A stretch of 59,948 nucleotides of DNA from Paenibacillus caseinilyticus (lineage in GTDB: Bacteria; Bacillota; Bacilli; Paenibacillales; NBRC-103111): positions 1 to 59,948 of the forward strand of contig NZ_JAQAGY010000034.1 in assembly GCF_027533645.1 (NCBI RefSeq), given 5' to 3'. The notes under the pieces are model-generated. The model ran no database searches and was not told the DNA's origin. It saw only the letters and a list, made by a program, of their open reading frames with translations. Made by a program: the position numbers and the translations under genes. Within the stretch, counting starts at the first letter, position 1, and each line of letters starts with the position of its first letter. Positions 33,001-40,979 of the stretch are shown here, piece after piece.

Positions 33001-33688
33001 CATCAAGGACCATCCATTCAGGCATATTCTTCGAGTTCCGGAATGCTTCCATAACTTCCAGACGTTTAATTGCCCGGTTGCGGCGCTGGCCTTGTGCTGT
33101 CTTTAGTTCTTCCTTCAACATCTCGACTTCTTTCTCAATGTCGATATCCTGCAGAAGTTTCTTGACGGCTTCGGCACCCATGCCCGCTTGGAAGGCATAT
33201 CCATACTTCTCGCGATAACTGCGGTATTCCTTCTCCGAGAGAAGCTGTTTTTTCTCGAGAGGCGTATCTCCTGGATCCGTAACGACATAGGAGGCAAAAT
33301 AAATGATCTCTTCAAGCGAACGTGGGGACATATCCAGAGCCAGACCCATACGGCTTGGAATGCCCTTGAAGTACCAGATATGAGAGACCGGCGCGGCAAG
33401 CTCAATATGGCCCATACGCTCCCGGCGTACTTTTTGACGGGTTACTTCAACGCCGCAGCGGTCACACACGACACCCTTGTAACGTACACGCTTGTACTTA
33501 CCGCAGTGACATTCCCAGTCCTTCGTAGGTCCGAAGATTTTCTCACAGAACAGTCCCTCTTTTTCAGGCTTCAGTGTTCTATAGTTAATCGTCTCCGGCT
33601 TCTTGACTTCACCTCGGGACCACGAACGGATCTTATCCGGAGATGCCAAACCGATTTTCATGTACTCAAAATTGTTGACGTCGATCAA
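30068..33688 (-). CDS. rpoC: DNA-directed RNA polymerase subunit beta'
   Basis: This 1206-residue subunit starts at TTG (33688) with GGAGGG seven bases upstream; the protein start LIDVNNFEYMKIGLASPDKIR matches the family. The N-terminal zinc ribbon is CHCGKYKRVRYKGVVCDRC, the catalytic magnesium site is NADFDGDQM, the second zinc site has CRSKHGVCKKC, and the bridge/trigger region contains GMRGLMANPSGKIIELPIKSNFREGL and TRRLVDVAQDV. There is no large insertion. It follows rpoB by 118 nt. Confidence 0.99.
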   Translation of the reverse strand: MIDVNNFEYMKIGLASPDKIRSWSRGEVKKPETINYRTLKPEKEGLFCEKIFGPTKDWECHCGKYKRVRYKGVVCDRCGVEVTRQKVRRERMGHIELAAPVSHIWYFKGIPSRMGLALDMSPRSLEEIIYFASYVVTDPGDTPLEKKQLLSEKEYRSYREKYGYAFQAGMGAEAVKKLLQDIDIEKEVEMLKEELKTAQGQRRNRAIKRLEVMEAFRNSKNMPEWMVLDVLPVIPPELRPMVQLDGGRFATSDLNDLYRRVINRNNRLKRLLDLGAPDIIVQNEKRMLQEAVDALIDNGRRGRPVTGPGNRPLKSLSHMLKGKQGRFRQNLLGKRVDYSGRSVIVVGPSLRMYQCGLPKEMALELFKPFVMKELVNKGLAHNIKSAKRKVERVSPEVWDVLEEVIKEHPVLLNRAPTLHRLGIQAFEPILVEGRAIKLHPLVCTAYNADFDGDQMAVHVPLSAEAQAEARLLMLAAGNILNPKDGKPVVTPSQDMVLGSFYLTTENKEAKGSGTILRTVAEAVSLYHRGDASLHARVAIPAKALGKESFTPEQQEAMLITTVGKIIFNEIYPKDFPYINEATKANLLNGASDKYFLFGKGQDIRKAMEELPETKAVGKDYLGTIIAECFRKYHTTQTSIILDDIKQLGFTYSTRAGITIAVADVTVPLEKQQIMKESDEKVSVVTNQYRRGLITDDERYDRVIAIWSKAKDELTDILMKSLDKYNSINMMVESKARGNKSQITQLGGMRGLMANPSGKIIELPIKSNFREGLTVLEYFISTHGARKGLADTALRTADSGYLTRRLVDVAQDVIVRDEDCGTDKGFLVSRIQDGKEVIEDLYDRIEGRYSYETIRHPKTGEIIVNRNELIDSSVADQIIDADITKIQIRSVLSCRSKHGVCKKCYGRNLATGQFVEIGEAVGIIAAQSIGEPGTQLTMRTFHTGGVAGDDITQGLPRIQELFEARNPKGQAIITEIDGVVKEIREAKDRREIEVQGEAESKSYNVPYGSRIRVTLGQNVEAGDELTEGSIDPKEMLRIKGIRGVQNYILQEVQRVYRNQGVEINDKHVEVMIRQMLRKIRIVDAGNTTLLPGSFVDMHEYEEANKVALFAGEEPAVAKPVLLGITKASLETDSFLSAASFQETTRVLTDAAIKGKVDQLLGLKENVIIGKLIPAGTGMARYRNIRITDPNAEPLDEEVTEAEAVTVD

Positions 33689-33806
33689 GGAGCAACCCTC
33701 CTCCAAGTTTTGTGCAACAAAACTACATCGGAAGCATCCGTTGTAACCATGTGCTGTCTATTGTGCGGCTTACACCATTGCATTACGTCATTGTGACCGA
33801 TGGGTG

Positions 33807-36800
33807 TTACTCAACACCCATCTCGGTGCCTTCCAGATTGAGGTTCAGTTTGTCGCTTGTGACCTCATCGTCGTCGTCCATTTCCTTCATTTCGATCTCT
33901 TCTTCGTTCTCGGACAAGATCTTGACATCCATACCCAAGCTTTGAAGCTCTTTAATCAATACTTTGAAGGACTCCGGTACGCCCGGCTCCGGTACGTTCT
34001 CGCCTTTGACGATGGACTCATACGTTTTTACACGGCCGACCACGTCATCGGATTTTACAGTCAGGATCTCCTGAAGCGTATAAGCGGCTCCATAAGCCTC
34101 AAGTGCCCATACTTCCATCTCCCCGAAACGCTGACCGCCGAACTGCGCTTTACCACCGAGCGGCTGTTGTGTAACAAGTGAGTAAGGACCCGTGGAGCGG
34201 GCATGGATTTTATCATCGACCATGTGCGCCAGTTTGATCATGTACATGACGCCTACCGTTACTTCACGTTCGAATGCATCCCCCGTACGACCGTCGAAAA
34301 GAAGGGTTTTACCATTACGCTGCATACCGGCTTCTTCCATCGTATCGAAGACATCGTACTCACGTGCGCCGTCAAATACCGGTGTGGCGGTATGAATACC
34401 CAGATACTTGGCAGCCATCCCTAAGTGAACCTCCAGCACCTGTCCGATGTTCATCCGCGAAGGAACGCCCAGCGGGTTCAATACAACTTGTACCGGTGTG
34501 CCGTCCGGCAGGAATGGCATGTCCTCTTCCGGAAGAATCCGGGCAATAACCCCTTTGTTCCCATGACGTCCGGCCATTTTATCGCCTTCAGAAATCTTAC
34601 GCTTCTGTGCGATATAAACGCGTACGAGTTGGTTTACACCAGGAGGCAGCTCGTCACCGTTCTCACGGGTAAATACCTTCACATCAACCACGATGCCGTC
34701 AGTACCGTGAGGTACCCGCAGGGAAGTATCACGAACTTCACGAGCCTTCTCACCGAAGATAGCATGGAGCAAACGCTCTTCGGCCGTCAGTTCCGTTACG
34801 CCCTTAGGTGTAACCTTACCGACCAGAATATCGCCCGCTGCAATCTCGGCACCCACACGGATAATCCCGCGCTCGTCCAAATTCTTCAGCGCATCTTCAC
34901 CGACGTTCGGAATGTCGCGCGTAATTTCTTCAGGACCGAGCTTCGTGTCACGCGCTTCGGATTCGTACTCCTCGATATGGATCGAAGTGTAGACATCCTC
35001 CTTCACAAGTTTCTCGCTCAGCAGGATGGCATCTTCATAGTTGTACCCTTCCCAAGTCATAAAGGCTACGACCACGTTACGGCCGAGAGCAAGTTCGCCC
35101 ATCTCGGTTGAAGGGCCGTCTGCGAGAATATCGCCCGCGCGAACCTGTTCGCCTTTGTGACAGATAGGACGCTGATTGATGCAAGTACCTTGGTTGGAAC
35201 GAAGGAACTTGTGAAGCTTATGCTTGATGATGTCGCCGTTAACCAGACGTCCATCCACCATCTCCTGCCGGCGCACCCAAATTTCATTGGCCGATACACG
35301 TTCTACCACGCCGTTCACTTTGGAGACGATACATACCCCGGAGTCCTTGGCCGACTTGTGCTCCATCCCTGTCCCGACAAGCGGTGACTTCGGTATGAGC
35401 AGCGGTACGGCTTGACGCTGCATGTTCGAACCCATAAGCGCACGGTTCGAGTCATCGTTCTCGAGGAACGGAATGAGCGCGGTAGCTACAGAGACGACCT
35501 GTTTTGGAGATACGTCCATGTAGTCGACACGTTCTTTGGCCAGCATCAAGTTATCATCTTTATAACGGACGATAACGATATCCTCGGCGAATTTACCTTC
35601 TTCATCGAGTTTGGCATTGGCTTGCGCCACGACGTAGTTATCTTCCTCATCCGCCGTCAGATATGAGATATTATCCGTCACCACACCGGTATGCGGATCA
35701 ACCCTACGATAAGGCGCTTCGATAAATCCGAACTCATTGACACGGGCAAAGGTCGACAAGGAGTTGATCAGACCGATGTTCGGACCCTCCGGGGTTTCGA
35801 TCGGACACATCCGCCCATAGTGGGAGTGATGGACGTCACGAACTTCGAAGCCCGCGCGCTCCCGCGTCAGACCGCCCGGCCCGAGAGCAGAGAGACGACG
35901 CTTATGCGTAAGCTCAGCCAGCGGATTCGTCTGGTCCATAAACTGCGATAATTGGGAGCTTCCGAAGAATTCCTTGATGGACGCAATGACAGGACGAATG
36001 TTAATGAGCTGCTGAGGTGTGATGGTGTTCACATCTTGGATGGACATCCGTTCGCGAACTACACGCTCCATCCGGGAAAGACCGATCCGGAACTGGTTCT
36101 GCAGCAATTCGCCTACAGACCGCAGACGACGGTTGCCCAGGTGGTCGATATCGTCCGTACTACCGATTCCATGAAGGAGATCGATGAAGTAGTTAATGGA
36201 CGAGATAATATCTGCCGGGGTGATATTCTTGACGGTTTTGTCGATCTTACCGTTAGCAATAACCTTGACGACCTTCCCGTCCTCAATCGGGGAGTAGACA
36301 TGCACGCACTGCATCGGGATTTTGTCCATATCCGCAATGCCGCTGGCCACAGTCCATTCCTTGAACCCAACATTGTTCTCCAGATATGGGAGGATGGTGT
36401 CGAGCAGGCGACGGTCGATCAATTGTCCGGCTTCGGCGATAATTTCGCCCGTTTCCGGATCAGCCAATGTCTCTGCGAGACGCTGGTTGAAGAGACGGTT
36501 CTTTATGTGAAGTTTTTTGTTAATCTTGTAGCGTCCAACGTTAGCCAGGTCATAACGCTTCGGATCGAAGAACCGGGCTACCAGCAAACTCCTAGCGTTA
36601 TCAAGCGTCGGTGGTTCGCCTGGACGAAGGCGCTCGTAGATTTCAATCAAGGCCTTGTCCGTCGAGTCTGTGTTGTCCTTATCCAGCGTGTTACGGATAT
36701 ACTCGTCGTCCCCAAGCAGATCGATAATCTCGGCATCCGTTCCAAATCCAAGCGCACGAAGCAGGACAGTAACCGGAATCTTCCGCGTACGGTCGATCCG

Positions 36801-37343
36801 GACGTAGATAATGTCCTTTGCGTCGGTTTCAAGTTCCAGCCAAGCACCGCGATTCGGGATCACCGTAGCAGTGTAAGTTTTCTTACCGTTCTTATCTATT
36901 TTCGTGCTAAAATAGACGCTAGGGGAACGAACCAGCTGGCTGACGATAACCCGTTCAGCTCCGTTGATAATAAAGGTACCCGTTTCCGTCATCAGAGGGA
37001 AATCACCCATGAAGACTTCCTGCTCTTTAACCTCACCGGTTTCCTTATTGATCAAACGCACTTTCACACGAAGCGGTGCAGCAAAGGTGACGTCGCGTTC
37101 CTTGGACTCATCGACGGAGTACTTAGGCTCTCCCAAGCTGTAATCGATAAATTCCAACACCAAATTCCCCGTAAAGTCCTGTATCGGGGAAATATCCTGA
37201 AACATTTCACGCAATCCCTCATCCAAAAACCACTGGTATGATTTTTGTTGGATTTCAATCAGGTTCGGCACTTCCAGAACCTCATTAATCCGAGCGTATG
37301 ACCTGCGTTTACGTCGACCTAATTGAATCAGATGACCCGCCAA
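33807..37343 (-). CDS. rpoB: DNA-directed RNA polymerase subunit beta
   Basis: This 1178-residue subunit starts at TTG with an AGGGGTG SD about eight bases upstream. It binds with beta' to form the active centre. The rifampicin pocket GSSQLSQFMDQTNPLAELTH followed by KRRLSALGPGG keeps the wild-type Asp, His and Ser positions, so rifampicin sensitivity is expected. Conserved parts include CPIETPEGPNIGLI, MAGRHGNKG and the GKAQFGGQRFGEMEVWALEAYGA region. The C-terminal 40 residues are very acidic, with EEEIEMKEMDDDDE. A long leader and a good SigA promoter lie upstream. Confidence 0.99.
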   Translation of the reverse strand: MAGHLIQLGRRKRRSYARINEVLEVPNLIEIQQKSYQWFLDEGLREMFQDISPIQDFTGNLVLEFIDYSLGEPKYSVDESKERDVTFAAPLRVKVRLINKETGEVKEQEVFMGDFPLMTETGTFIINGAERVIVSQLVRSPSVYFSTKIDKNGKKTYTATVIPNRGAWLELETDAKDIIYVRIDRTRKIPVTVLLRALGFGTDAEIIDLLGDDEYIRNTLDKDNTDSTDKALIEIYERLRPGEPPTLDNARSLLVARFFDPKRYDLANVGRYKINKKLHIKNRLFNQRLAETLADPETGEIIAEAGQLIDRRLLDTILPYLENNVGFKEWTVASGIADMDKIPMQCVHVYSPIEDGKVVKVIANGKIDKTVKNITPADIISSINYFIDLLHGIGSTDDIDHLGNRRLRSVGELLQNQFRIGLSRMERVVRERMSIQDVNTITPQQLINIRPVIASIKEFFGSSQLSQFMDQTNPLAELTHKRRLSALGPGGLTRERAGFEVRDVHHSHYGRMCPIETPEGPNIGLINSLSTFARVNEFGFIEAPYRRVDPHTGVVTDNISYLTADEEDNYVVAQANAKLDEEGKFAEDIVIVRYKDDNLMLAKERVDYMDVSPKQVVSVATALIPFLENDDSNRALMGSNMQRQAVPLLIPKSPLVGTGMEHKSAKDSGVCIVSKVNGVVERVSANEIWVRRQEMVDGRLVNGDIIKHKLHKFLRSNQGTCINQRPICHKGEQVRAGDILADGPSTEMGELALGRNVVVAFMTWEGYNYEDAILLSEKLVKEDVYTSIHIEEYESEARDTKLGPEEITRDIPNVGEDALKNLDERGIIRVGAEIAAGDILVGKVTPKGVTELTAEERLLHAIFGEKAREVRDTSLRVPHGTDGIVVDVKVFTRENGDELPPGVNQLVRVYIAQKRKISEGDKMAGRHGNKGVIARILPEEDMPFLPDGTPVQVVLNPLGVPSRMNIGQVLEVHLGMAAKYLGIHTATPVFDGAREYDVFDTMEEAGMQRNGKTLLFDGRTGDAFEREVTVGVMYMIKLAHMVDDKIHARSTGPYSLVTQQPLGGKAQFGGQRFGEMEVWALEAYGAAYTLQEILTVKSDDVVGRVKTYESIVKGENVPEPGVPESFKVLIKELQSLGMDVKILSENEEEIEMKEMDDDDEVTSDKLNLNLEGTEMGVE

Positions 37344-37640
37344 CTTAGATTCACCCCTTATGTCTACTCAATGGAACAAAATAAAAGCCTCTTAGGGAAG
37401 CCTTCTCGAGTAAATACTGCGCGAAGAGTCACTTCTTTAGGAAGCTTCTAGTTACGTACATGCGATGGGAGACTATCCTTTAATCTTACCATTATTTTCT
37501 TCATACTTTGTAGGTTTTACTTAAAATTTAGACATTATACGTTGAAAGCCCAAATTTTATTCACCCGAGCACGAAAAAAACTTCTTGACATTTTAGTAAA
37601 CTAAAGACATATATCCCAATCCTAATGCTGACATTTAATT
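37344..37640 (-). promoter_or_regulatory. Long untranslated leader of rpoB-rpoC
   Basis: Nearly 300 nt lie between the predicted transcription start (about 37634) and the rpoB TTG, with no ORF. A second consensus TATAAT (minus strand, CAACGTATAATGTC near 37537-37550) has no convincing -35. The near-repeated pieces GAAGCTTCC and GAAGGCTTCC may form hairpins. No known leader class is recognised. Confidence 0.45.
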
Positions 37641-37669
37641 ATGATATCACACTGGGCAACCCAAGTCAA
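37641..37669 (-). promoter_or_regulatory. SigA promoter of rpoB-rpoC
   Basis: TTGACT (37664-37669), 17 bp, TATCAT (37641-37646) on the minus strand; each hexamer matches at five of six positions. It lies in the gap after the methyltransferase gene, so rpoBC can be transcribed independently of rplJL. Confidence 0.75.
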
Positions 37670-37750
37670 CAAATATCCCAAAATGTTATGCATAAAAAAG
37701 CCAATCTACTGCAGCACTAGGTTATCAAGAACTCTTTAATCAAAAGCATT

Positions 37751-38347
37751 CTATTTGGTCGCCTTAAGAATCCAATATCCCCGGTCACGTTCGACTTCCG
37801 CCACTTCCCTGAAGAGGCTCTCCAGCTTGGTCACTGCTGAGGGAGCCCCCTGCTTCTTTTGAATAACCACCCATAAGGAGCCTCCTTCCACAAGCACTGC
37901 ATGCGCCTGCTCGAAGATCCGGTGGACCGTTTCCTTTCCTGCACGAATCGGAGGATTCGTGAGTACAGCATCAAACGATTCTTCCATGACTTCCGCCAAC
38001 AGATCACTTTGCAAGATCTTTACATTACGAATCCCATTCCGCTCTGCATTCTGCCTGGCCAGCTCCACTGCGCGCTCATTGATATCGACCATAGTTACTT
38101 GACCGCGTCCCGCTAATGCTGCTGCCGTTATTCCGATAGGGCCGTATCCACATCCTACATCCAATACACGGGCATCTGCCGGCAAATCCATAGTTTCCAC
38201 CAGCAGCTTCGATCCGTAATCCACACCCTTTTTGGAGAACACGCCTGCATCGGTGATGAATGTGTAGCTGTGCCCACGCAGATTCTCTTCGATTTTATGT
38301 AAGTCATGGCTTGCGCTCGGCTTGGCGGCATAGTAATGCTCTGACAA
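37751..38347 (-). CDS. Class I methyltransferase, RsmC/YbxB-like
   Basis: This 198-residue SAM-dependent methyltransferase starts at TTG with GGAG eight bases upstream. The SAM-binding motif I is VLDVGCGYGPIG (61-72) and the catalytic motif is TNPPIRAG (130-137), typical of RsmC/RlmG-like enzymes that make N2-methylguanine in rRNA. It is the B. subtilis ybxB equivalent between rplL and rpoB. RsmC in E. coli is about twice as long because of a second inactive domain that is missing here. The rRNA target in Bacillota is not certain from sequence. Confidence 0.88.
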   Translation of the reverse strand: MSEHYYAAKPSASHDLHKIEENLRGHSYTFITDAGVFSKKGVDYGSKLLVETMDLPADARVLDVGCGYGPIGITAAALAGRGQVTMVDINERAVELARQNAERNGIRNVKILQSDLLAEVMEESFDAVLTNPPIRAGKETVHRIFEQAHAVLVEGGSLWVVIQKKQGAPSAVTKLESLFREVAEVERDRGYWILKATK

Positions 38348-38391
38348 TATATTCTCTCCTTTCCCTTCTCCAGTGACCGATCTTCCTCAAT

Positions 38392-38427
38392 GCGAAAACC
38401 CCTTGAGAGGATGCCTCTGCAAGGGGT
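38392..38427 (-). terminator. Rho-independent terminator after rplL
   Basis: On the minus strand ACCCCTTG plus AGAGG pairs with CCTCT plus CAAGGGGT around a 3-nt loop, with a single bulged or mismatched pair, followed by TTTTC. It separates rplJL from the methyltransferase and rpoBC. Confidence 0.85.
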
Positions 38428-38443
38428 CGTCGGTGAATCAAAA

Positions 38444-38806
38444 TTACTTCACTTCTACGGATGCGCCTGCTTCTTCAAGCTTCGCTTTAACCGCTTCAGC
38501 TTCTTCTTTAGCTACTTTTTCTTTCAGTGCTTTTGGAGCATTGTCTACCAGGTCTTTTGCTTCTTTCAGACCCAGGCCAGTGATTTCGCGAACAACTTTG
38601 ATAACGTTGATCTTGGAAGCGCCAGCGCTGTTCAAGATTACGTCGAATTCAGTTTGTTCTGCTACTTCTGCTGCGCCGCCGCCAGCTACCATAGCCACAG
38701 GAGCTGCTGCTGTTACGCCGAACTCTTCTTCGATTGCTTTAACCAGATCGTTCAGTTCGAGTACGGTCATGCCTTTGATGGCTTCCAAGATTTGCTCTTT
38801 GCTCAT
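38444..38806 (-). CDS. rplL: 50S ribosomal protein L7/L12 (bL12)
   Basis: This 120-residue protein forms the flexible stalk that recruits translational GTPases. The N-terminal dimerisation helix KEQILEAIKGMTVLELNDLVKAIEEEFGV, the Ala/Gly-rich hinge (about 32-45) and the C-terminal domain INVIKVVREITGLGLKEAKDLVDNAPKALKE are all present. It follows rplJ by 57 nt. Confidence 0.98.
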   Translation of the reverse strand: MSKEQILEAIKGMTVLELNDLVKAIEEEFGVTAAAPVAMVAGGGAAEVAEQTEFDVILNSAGASKINVIKVVREITGLGLKEAKDLVDNAPKALKEKVAKEEAEAVKAKLEEAGASVEVK

Positions 38807-38863
38807 GGTTAAACCTCCATTATTATTCCTAAAGTATTGGGTAATTCATTGATTTCAAAAAAC

Positions 38864-39376
38864 TTACGCTTCTTGCGCGCCGCCTTCTTGCTTCTCAGCC
38901 ACAGCTTTAACCGCAAGGGCGAAGTTGCGCATAGGAGCTTGGAGCACGCTGAGGAGCATGGACAGAAGACCCTCTCTCGATGGGAGCTCAGCCAGTGCCT
39001 TAATTTGGTTGAAGTCAACTACTTTGCCTTCAACTACGCCTGCCTTCACACTCAACTTATCATTCTTCTTCGCGAAATCCGTAAGGATTTTCGCTGGAGT
39101 AATGATGTCGTCTTTGCTGAACGCAATCGCTGTAGGTCCAGTCAGGAATTCATCCAGCTCGGACAGTTCAGCAGATGCTGTCGCGCGACGTACCAGCGTG
39201 TTCTTCAGAACTTGGAATTCCACGCCCGCTTCGCGAAGTTGTCTGCGGAGCTCAGTCACTTGAGCAACGTTCAGACCACGATAGTCAGCAACGATAGAGC
39301 AGGAGCTAGCTTTCAGCTTATCGGAGACATCCGATACTTGTTGCGATTTCAGCTCGATTACTTTTGCATTTGCCAT
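38864..39376 (-). CDS. rplJ: 50S ribosomal protein L10 (uL10)
   Basis: This 170-residue protein anchors the L7/L12 stalk through its C-terminal helix. The N-terminal RNA-binding part has SSCSIVADYRGLNVAQVTELRRQLREAGVEFQVLKNTLVRRA and the family GPTAIAFS motif. The leader upstream carries an L10-type regulatory RNA with an attenuator, so expression is probably autoregulated. Confidence 0.98.
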   Translation of the reverse strand: MANAKVIELKSQQVSDVSDKLKASSCSIVADYRGLNVAQVTELRRQLREAGVEFQVLKNTLVRRATASAELSELDEFLTGPTAIAFSKDDIITPAKILTDFAKKNDKLSVKAGVVEGKVVDFNQIKALAELPSREGLLSMLLSVLQAPMRNFALAVKAVAEKQEGGAQEA

Positions 39377-39488
39377 TTTTGCACCTCCTACAAGTTTTCG
39401 TTAGAAAACTGACATCCTGTGAAAACTTACCATGGAATCGAATCCCGAGGGCTTAGTGCCCGCCTATCTGCCGGCATTTCCGCATAAA

Positions 39489-39521
39489 TGCGAAAATGCC
39501 TTCGCAGACTAGCGAAGGCAT
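39489..39521 (-). terminator. Attenuator hairpin in the rplJ leader
   Basis: ATGCCTTCGC (39512-39521) pairs with GCGAAGGCAT (39496-39505) over 10 perfect bp on the minus strand and is followed by TTTTCGC. It lies in the leader, about 115 nt before rplJ, downstream of the L10-binding element, as expected for transcription attenuation. Confidence 0.7.
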
Positions 39522-39640
39522 GATGATTCAACTATTCTTGCGCTCGAGAGCAAAGAATACCGAACTTATATCATAACACCTCGGCAGGAAATTAAGCCCA
39601 AAGGCACCTGCTGTCTACGGTAAGCATATTCGTTTGTTAG
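39522..39640 (-). ncRNA. Ribosomal protein L10 leader RNA
   Basis: The minus strand contains GTAGACAGCAGGTGCC and, about 20 nt later, TTCCTGCCGAGGTG, the paired strands (GCAGG/CCTGC) and flanking sequence that mimic the L10-binding region of 23S rRNA in Bacilli. Its place before rplJ and the downstream attenuator agree. L10, or L10 with L7/L12, binding is inferred from the family. Confidence 0.8.
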
Positions 39641-39661
39641 TTCTTCTTAGCAACCTAGCAT

Positions 39662-39690
39662 AGGTTAGCATGGATGACTAGAAAAGTCAA
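39662..39690 (-). promoter_or_regulatory. Candidate promoter of rplJ-rplL
   Basis: TTGACT (39685-39690), 17 bp, TAACCT (39662-39667) on the minus strand, with a TG one base before the -10 that would make it an extended -10 promoter. It lies directly after rplA and before the L10 leader. Confidence 0.45.
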
Positions 39691-39704
39691 CTCCCAAACT
39701 AATC

Positions 39705-40397
39705 CTAACGCAGATTCGCTGCGTTCACACGAGCACTAGGGCCCATGGTCGAGGATACTGCCACGTTCTTCAGGTATACACCTTTAGCTGCAGCAGGCTT
39801 CGCTCTGTTCAGCGCATCAATCAGTGCCTTGAAGTTTTCAGCAAGCTTTTCGGCATCGAAGGAAACTTTGCCGATTGGCGCGTGAATTTGACCGGCTTTA
39901 TCGAGACGGTATTCGATTTTACCTGCCTTAATTTCCTGAACGGCTTTAGTTACATCAAATGTAACTGTACCCGCTTTAGGGTTAGGCATCAAACCTTTAC
40001 CACCGAGAATACGGCCGAGCTTACCCACTTCACTCATCATGTCCGGTGTAGCTACGCAGACATCAAAGTCAAACCAGCCCTGCTGAATTTTGTTGATCAT
40101 GTCCTGATCGCCTACGAAGTCAGCGCCAGCAGCTTCCGCTTCTTTTGCTTTTTCCCCTTTAGCGAATACCAGTACACGCTTTGTTTTACCAGTGCCGTGA
40201 GGCAGTACAACTACACCACGAACAGCTTGGTCTTGTTTCCTCGGGTCAACGCCGAGACGTACTGCTACTTCGACAGTTTCGTCGAATTTAGCACGTGCTG
40301 TTTGCTTTACGAGTTCGATCGCTTGTGCCGGCTCGTAGAATGCTTCAGCATCGATTTGCTTGGCAACTTCCAAGTACTTCTTACCGTGTTTTGCCAC
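39705..40397 (-). CDS. rplA: 50S ribosomal protein L1 (uL1)
   Basis: This 230-residue protein starts at GTG with GGAGG eight bases upstream. Conserved parts are KFDETVEVAVRLGVDPRKQDQAVRGVVVLPHGTGK and GLMPNPKAGTVTFDV. L1 forms the mobile stalk at the E site and is a translational repressor of its own mRNA in many bacteria. A likely binding site overlaps the region just before its SD. Confidence 0.98.
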   Translation of the reverse strand: MAKHGKKYLEVAKQIDAEAFYEPAQAIELVKQTARAKFDETVEVAVRLGVDPRKQDQAVRGVVVLPHGTGKTKRVLVFAKGEKAKEAEAAGADFVGDQDMINKIQQGWFDFDVCVATPDMMSEVGKLGRILGGKGLMPNPKAGTVTFDVTKAVQEIKAGKIEYRLDKAGQIHAPIGKVSFDAEKLAENFKALIDALNRAKPAAAKGVYLKNVAVSSTMGPSARVNAANLR

Positions 40398-40411
40398 AAT
40401 CTTGTCCTCCT

Positions 40412-40442
40412 AAGTGGTATTAGCGGAATATCCTCCCACTGA
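40412..40442 (-). promoter_or_regulatory. Candidate L1 binding site upstream of rplA
   Basis: On the minus strand AGTGG (40436-40440) pairs with CCACT (40413-40417) around a purine-rich GGAGG-containing asymmetric loop, close to the rplA SD. It resembles the L1 site of 23S rRNA (GTGGGAGG). Feedback control of rplA is inferred. Confidence 0.48.
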
Positions 40443-40510
40443 TTGCACGCCCTGCAACGGCGGCACCGAAACTAACGATTCTATATCTTCAAGAAAGAAT
40501 AGAGTACCGA

Positions 40511-40936
40511 TTAGTCTTCGATTACAACGCCCATACTGCGAGCTGTACCTTCAACCATACGCATTGCAGCTTCAACAGTTGCAGCGTTAAGGTCAGGCAT
40601 TTTTTGTTCAGCGATTTCGCGAACTTTCGAACGCTTAACCGTTGCTACTTTCTTCTTGTTCGGCTCACCGGAACCTTTTTCGATTCCAGCAGCAACGCGA
40701 AGCAGAACAGCAGCCGGTGGAGTTTTCGTCTCGAACGTGAACGAACGGTCCTCGAACACCGAAATTACAACCGGGATGATCAGACCAGCTTGATCAGCTG
40801 TACGAGCGTTGAACTCTTTGCAGAAAGCCATGATGTTCACGCCTGCTTGACCAAGTGCCGGACCGATTGGCGGCGCCGGATTCGCTTTCCCTGCAGGAAC
40901 CTGCAGTTTCACCATCTTGATTACCTTTTTTGCCAT
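40511..40936 (-). CDS. rplK: 50S ribosomal protein L11 (uL11)
   Basis: This is a 141-residue protein. The ATG at 40936 (MAKKVIKMVKLQVPAGKANPAPPIGPALGQAG) has GAGGGGG about nine bases upstream; the frame from 40945 overlaps the SD. The proline-rich N-terminal domain is the thiostrepton and RelA contact region. The C-terminal domain binds the GTPase-associated centre of 23S rRNA. It is 43 nt after nusG. Confidence 0.98.
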   Translation of the reverse strand: MAKKVIKMVKLQVPAGKANPAPPIGPALGQAGVNIMAFCKEFNARTADQAGLIIPVVISVFEDRSFTFETKTPPAAVLLRVAAGIEKGSGEPNKKKVATVKRSKVREIAEQKMPDLNAATVEAAMRMVEGTARSMGVVIED

Positions 40937-40979
40937 GTGTGACACCCCCTCATCCGTAGTATGGCAGACTCTCTACAAC

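Noticed and set aside
35952..37241. Open frame of 429 codons antisense to rpoB
   Set aside because: Same reason as the other antisense frames: the sense strand is unquestionably rpoB and stop codons are rare on the complement because of codon bias.
37537..37560. A consensus TATAAT in the rpoB leader as a second promoter
   Set aside because: No acceptable -35 is found 16-18 bp upstream and there is no extended -10 TG, so the hexamer may be chance in AT-rich DNA.
37680..37745. Possible terminator before the rpoB promoter (T6 run after an imperfect CTAG...TAG stem)
   Set aside because: The stem has too many mismatches to be called; only the T-run is clear.
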